Below, piece after piece: positions 23,373 to 25,295 of a DNA stretch of 25,295 nucleotides (its first letter is position 1; each line of letters starts with the position of its first letter). A program made the position numbers and the translations under genes. The notes under the pieces were generated by a model. It saw only the letters and a program-made list of their open reading frames with translations. It made no database searches and was not told the origin of the DNA. The DNA comes from M55B174 sp964618065 (GTDB lineage: Bacteria > Patescibacteriota > Minisyncoccia > CAIUEV01 > JAHKAQ01). The DNA is taken from positions 1 through 25,295 of the forward strand of contig CAZTZK010000032.1 in NCBI GenBank assembly GCA_964618065.1, read 5' to 3'.

Positions 23373-24197
23373 TCTGAAATTTAACTTGTTAGATTTCAGA
23401 AGGACTGGAACAATTATAGTATCAACGCTGCCTATCTTAATTAGTTATTAAGATGTCCTAAAAAATTCAGCTATATGCTGGAAAATCTGGAGAAATTGAA
23501 ACTACTATGGTATGTTTATTCCATAGATTTTTATAAAGATATGCCAAGTAAAAAAGTTATCAATGTTTCTTGGAAAATATCCAAGATACCAGACAACCAG
23601 CAGGAAAGGCTAAAAACCATTGGTTGGATAGTTGGATATGTTGATGGAGAAGGGTGCTTTTCAGTAAGTATTTTTAGAAATAAGACAACAAAATTCGGTT
23701 GGCAAATATTTCCAGAATTTGTTGTTGCCCAAGAATTAAAAAGCAAGAAATCCCTAGAATCAATTCAGAAATTTTTTGGATGCGGAAAAATTTTTATTAA
23801 CCGACGTCATGACAATCACAGAGAAGATTTATATAGATATTGTGTCAGGAACAGAAAAGATTTAACAAGAAAAATTATTCCATTCTTTCAAAAAAACCAA
23901 CTCCAAACAGCTAAAAAGAAAGATTTTAAGAGATTTTCTAAAATTGTTAATTTGATGAATGAAAACGTCCATCAAAGAATAACTGGAATAAAGAAAATCG
24001 CGCTATTAATCGAAAAAATGAATAGCAGAAAATCTTCTCGGTTTTTAGAATCCTCAGAGACTAAACGCTGAATCCGCCTAAATTTTTTGACTTAAATTTA
24101 AATAACGATAGAAACACAGTAAATTTAATTAGGTTGAAAAATTTAGGCGGAAAAAGATAGTCCGTGCTTTATGGCAACATAAAGATTAACAAAACAG
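23373..24197 (+). mobile_element. Group I self-splicing intron in 23S rRNA at about E. coli 1931
   Basis: The 5' exon ends ...TTCTAAGGT (23372) and the 3' exon resumes AGCGAATTTCC (24198), matching E. coli 1931/1932; the last intron base is G, as expected. Core helices are visible: P2 23434-23441/23447-23454; P3 ATTCAGC (23465-23471) with GCTGAAT (24067-24073); P4 TGCTGG (23476-23481) with CCAGCA (23597-23602); P5 TCTGG (23486-23490) with CCAGA (23589-23593); P7 GACTA (24059-24063) with TAGTC (24158-24162); P8, 14 bp, 24074-24087 with 24137-24150; and P9 CTTTATG-GCAA-CATAAAG (24167-24184) with a GNRA loop. The classic R (CAGAGACTAAACG) and S (AAGATAGTCC) elements are present. P1 is ambiguous. 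It encodes a LAGLIDADG endonuclease. Position 1931 is a known intron site in bacterial 23S genes. Confidence 0.9.
23541..24071 (+). CDS. Intron-encoded LAGLIDADG homing endonuclease (single motif)
   Basis: The enzyme should cut intron-less 23S genes and so spread the intron. From ATG 23541 it has 176 aa, typical of single-motif members that act as homodimers. The motif WIVGYVDGEG is at residues 29-38, with D35 as the expected catalytic/metal aspartate, followed by CFSVSI. The downstream FFGCGKIFINRR and YRYCVRNRKDLTRKIIPFF match the family's usual second part. The frame is open from ATG 23475, but the first 22 codons overlap P4 and P5 and lack family features, so the later ATG is preferred. 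The coding region runs over P5', P4', P7 and P3', ending with TGA inside P3'. No Shine-Dalgarno is seen. All key residues seem intact, so it is probably functional or recently so. Confidence 0.88.
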   Translation: MPSKKVINVSWKISKIPDNQQERLKTIGWIVGYVDGEGCFSVSIFRNKTTKFGWQIFPEFVVAQELKSKKSLESIQKFFGCGKIFINRRHDNHREDLYRYCVRNRKDLTRKIIPFFQKNQLQTAKKKDFKRFSKIVNLMNENVHQRITGIKKIALLIEKMNSRKSSRFLESSETKR

Positions 24198-24824
24198 AGC
24201 GAATTTCCTTGTCTGGTAAGTTCAGACCTGCACGAACGGGGTAACGACTTGGAGACTGTCTCAACGAAGGACCCGGTGAAATTGCAGTAGCGGTAAAGAT
24301 GCCGTTTGCCTATGGAAAGACGGAAAGACCCCGTGGAGCTTTACTACAACTTGATATTGATCTATACGATTTATTGCTCAGCATAGGTGGGAGACTTTGA
24401 AATTTACCTTTTGGGGTAAATGGAGTCGCCAATGAAATACCACCCTGTGAGTTGTGTGGATCTAACCTTGAGCTGATGTTTAGCTATTTTCTGGGGATTT
24501 CTATAATTGAAGATGAAATTTACCAGTGGTAACTAAACACCAGCTCGGGAACAGTGTCTGGTGGGTAGTTTGAGTGGGGCGCTCGACTCCTAAATTGTAA
24601 CGGAGTCGTTCACAAAGGTCGGCTAAACCCGGATGGAAATCGGGTTGATAGCACAAAAGCAAATGCCGGCTTTACTGCAAGACTAATAAGTCGCGCAGTC
24701 GCGAAAGCGGGATTTAGTGATCCGCCCGTAGATCGTAGGATCGCGGAAGCTCAGCAGATAAAAGTTACCCCGGGGATAACAGAGTGGTAGCCTCCGATAG
24801 CTCACATAGACGAGGCTGTTCGCT

Positions 24825-24874
<50 letters not shown>

Positions 24875-24889
24875 TTGGCTGTTCGCCAA

Positions 24890-24921
<32 letters not shown>

Positions 24922-25212
24922 TGTAAAACAGGTTGGTCCCTATCTTCCATAGGCGCAAGAAAGCTTGAGGGATTTCGCCCCTAGTACGAGAGGACCGGGG
25001 TGAGTCGATCTCTGGTGTACCAGTTGTCCCTGCCAAGGGCATTGCTGGGTAGCTATAATCGAATGTGGATAAGCGCTGAAAGCATATAAGCGCGAAGCCC
25101 AACCCAAGATTAAGCTTAGATCTCCTTGAAGATGACAAGGTTGATAGGACGTAGGTGCAAGCGTGGCAACATGTTTAGCCGAACGTTACTAATAGATCGT
25201 TTACCGCAATTA

Positions 25213-25295
25213 AATGTTTTTAGCTAATTTTACGAAAATTATTGCCCGATTATATTACTTTTAGAAAACTTAAAAAGCCCGCTTTAGTTATTTTT
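25213..25295 (+). other. 23S rRNA trailer
   Basis: After the 3' arm of the processing stem (25216-25233) the window ends in AT-rich sequence with a small GC block, GCCCGC (25277-25282). CCGCT and ATTTTT here could pair with AAAAAT and AGCGG in the leader (near 20819-20829), continuing the processing stem. No 5S rRNA is visible in the 83 nt available. Confidence 0.35.

Noticed and set aside
23355..23419. Archaeal-type bulge-helix-bulge intron
   Set aside because: The paired structure lacks two 3-nt bulges around a 4-bp helix, and a full group I core (P3-P9, R and S elements) is present.
23475..23540. N-terminal extension of the homing endonuclease from ATG 23475
   Set aside because: These codons overlap the P4 and P5 strands and carry no family similarity; the ATG at 23541 gives a normal 176-aa enzyme.
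25213..25295. 5S rRNA or tRNA directly after 23S
   Set aside because: No 5S or tRNA-like sequence is seen in the remaining 83 nt; it may lie beyond the window.

Overview
This is an AT-rich bacterial chromosome segment with dense, short-spaced genes. It looks like a member of the Candidate Phyla Radiation (Patescibacteria), most likely Parcubacteria-like. The reasons are a 23S rRNA gene with an intron and further insertions, a short ATP synthase delta subunit, a membrane-anchored Clp-type ATPase, and an almost complete lack of Shine-Dalgarno sites in front of protein genes. The lineage is inferred from gene features, not from a tree. UGA is used as a stop (atpF, the intron endonuclease), which argues against the UGA=Gly lineages.

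Positions 1-7345 are on the minus strand, in transcription order: uvrA; then a promoter followed by a small membrane protein, a membrane-anchored zinc-ribbon/ClpC-like AAA+ protein with a degenerate first ATPase domain, and tsaD. A divergent promoter region (7346-7480) separates these from everything to the right, which is all on the plus strand.

Positions 7481-13437 hold hpf, secA, secD and secF: ribosome hibernation and the Sec translocation motor with its SecDF partner. SecD carries an inserted parvulin-type prolyl isomerase domain whose elements appear circularly permuted. Positions 13445-20505 are a complete F1Fo ATP synthase cluster: an AtpI/AtpZ-like gene, then atpB, E, F, H, A, G, D and C. 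Hairpins lie between the AtpI-like gene and atpB, after atpE, and between atpG and atpD. The c subunit looks proton-type.

Positions 20506-25295 hold a stand-alone 23S rRNA gene. It has its own consensus promoter, a boxA-like antitermination site in the leader, and a leader/trailer processing stem. No 16S, tRNA or 5S gene is seen beside it in the window. The rRNA gene is about 4.2 kb because it contains (a) an extended helix 9, (b) a 284-nt insertion in helix 63 that holds a 40-codon hydrophobic reading frame behind a perfect Shine-Dalgarno sequence, and (c) an 825-nt group I intron at about E. coli position 1931. The intron encodes a LAGLIDADG endonuclease whose gene runs through the ribozyme core.

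The most interesting points are the small ORF inside the helix 63 insertion, the permuted parvulin domain in SecD, and the Clp-like protein with an apparently dead D1 domain next to a dedicated membrane protein.
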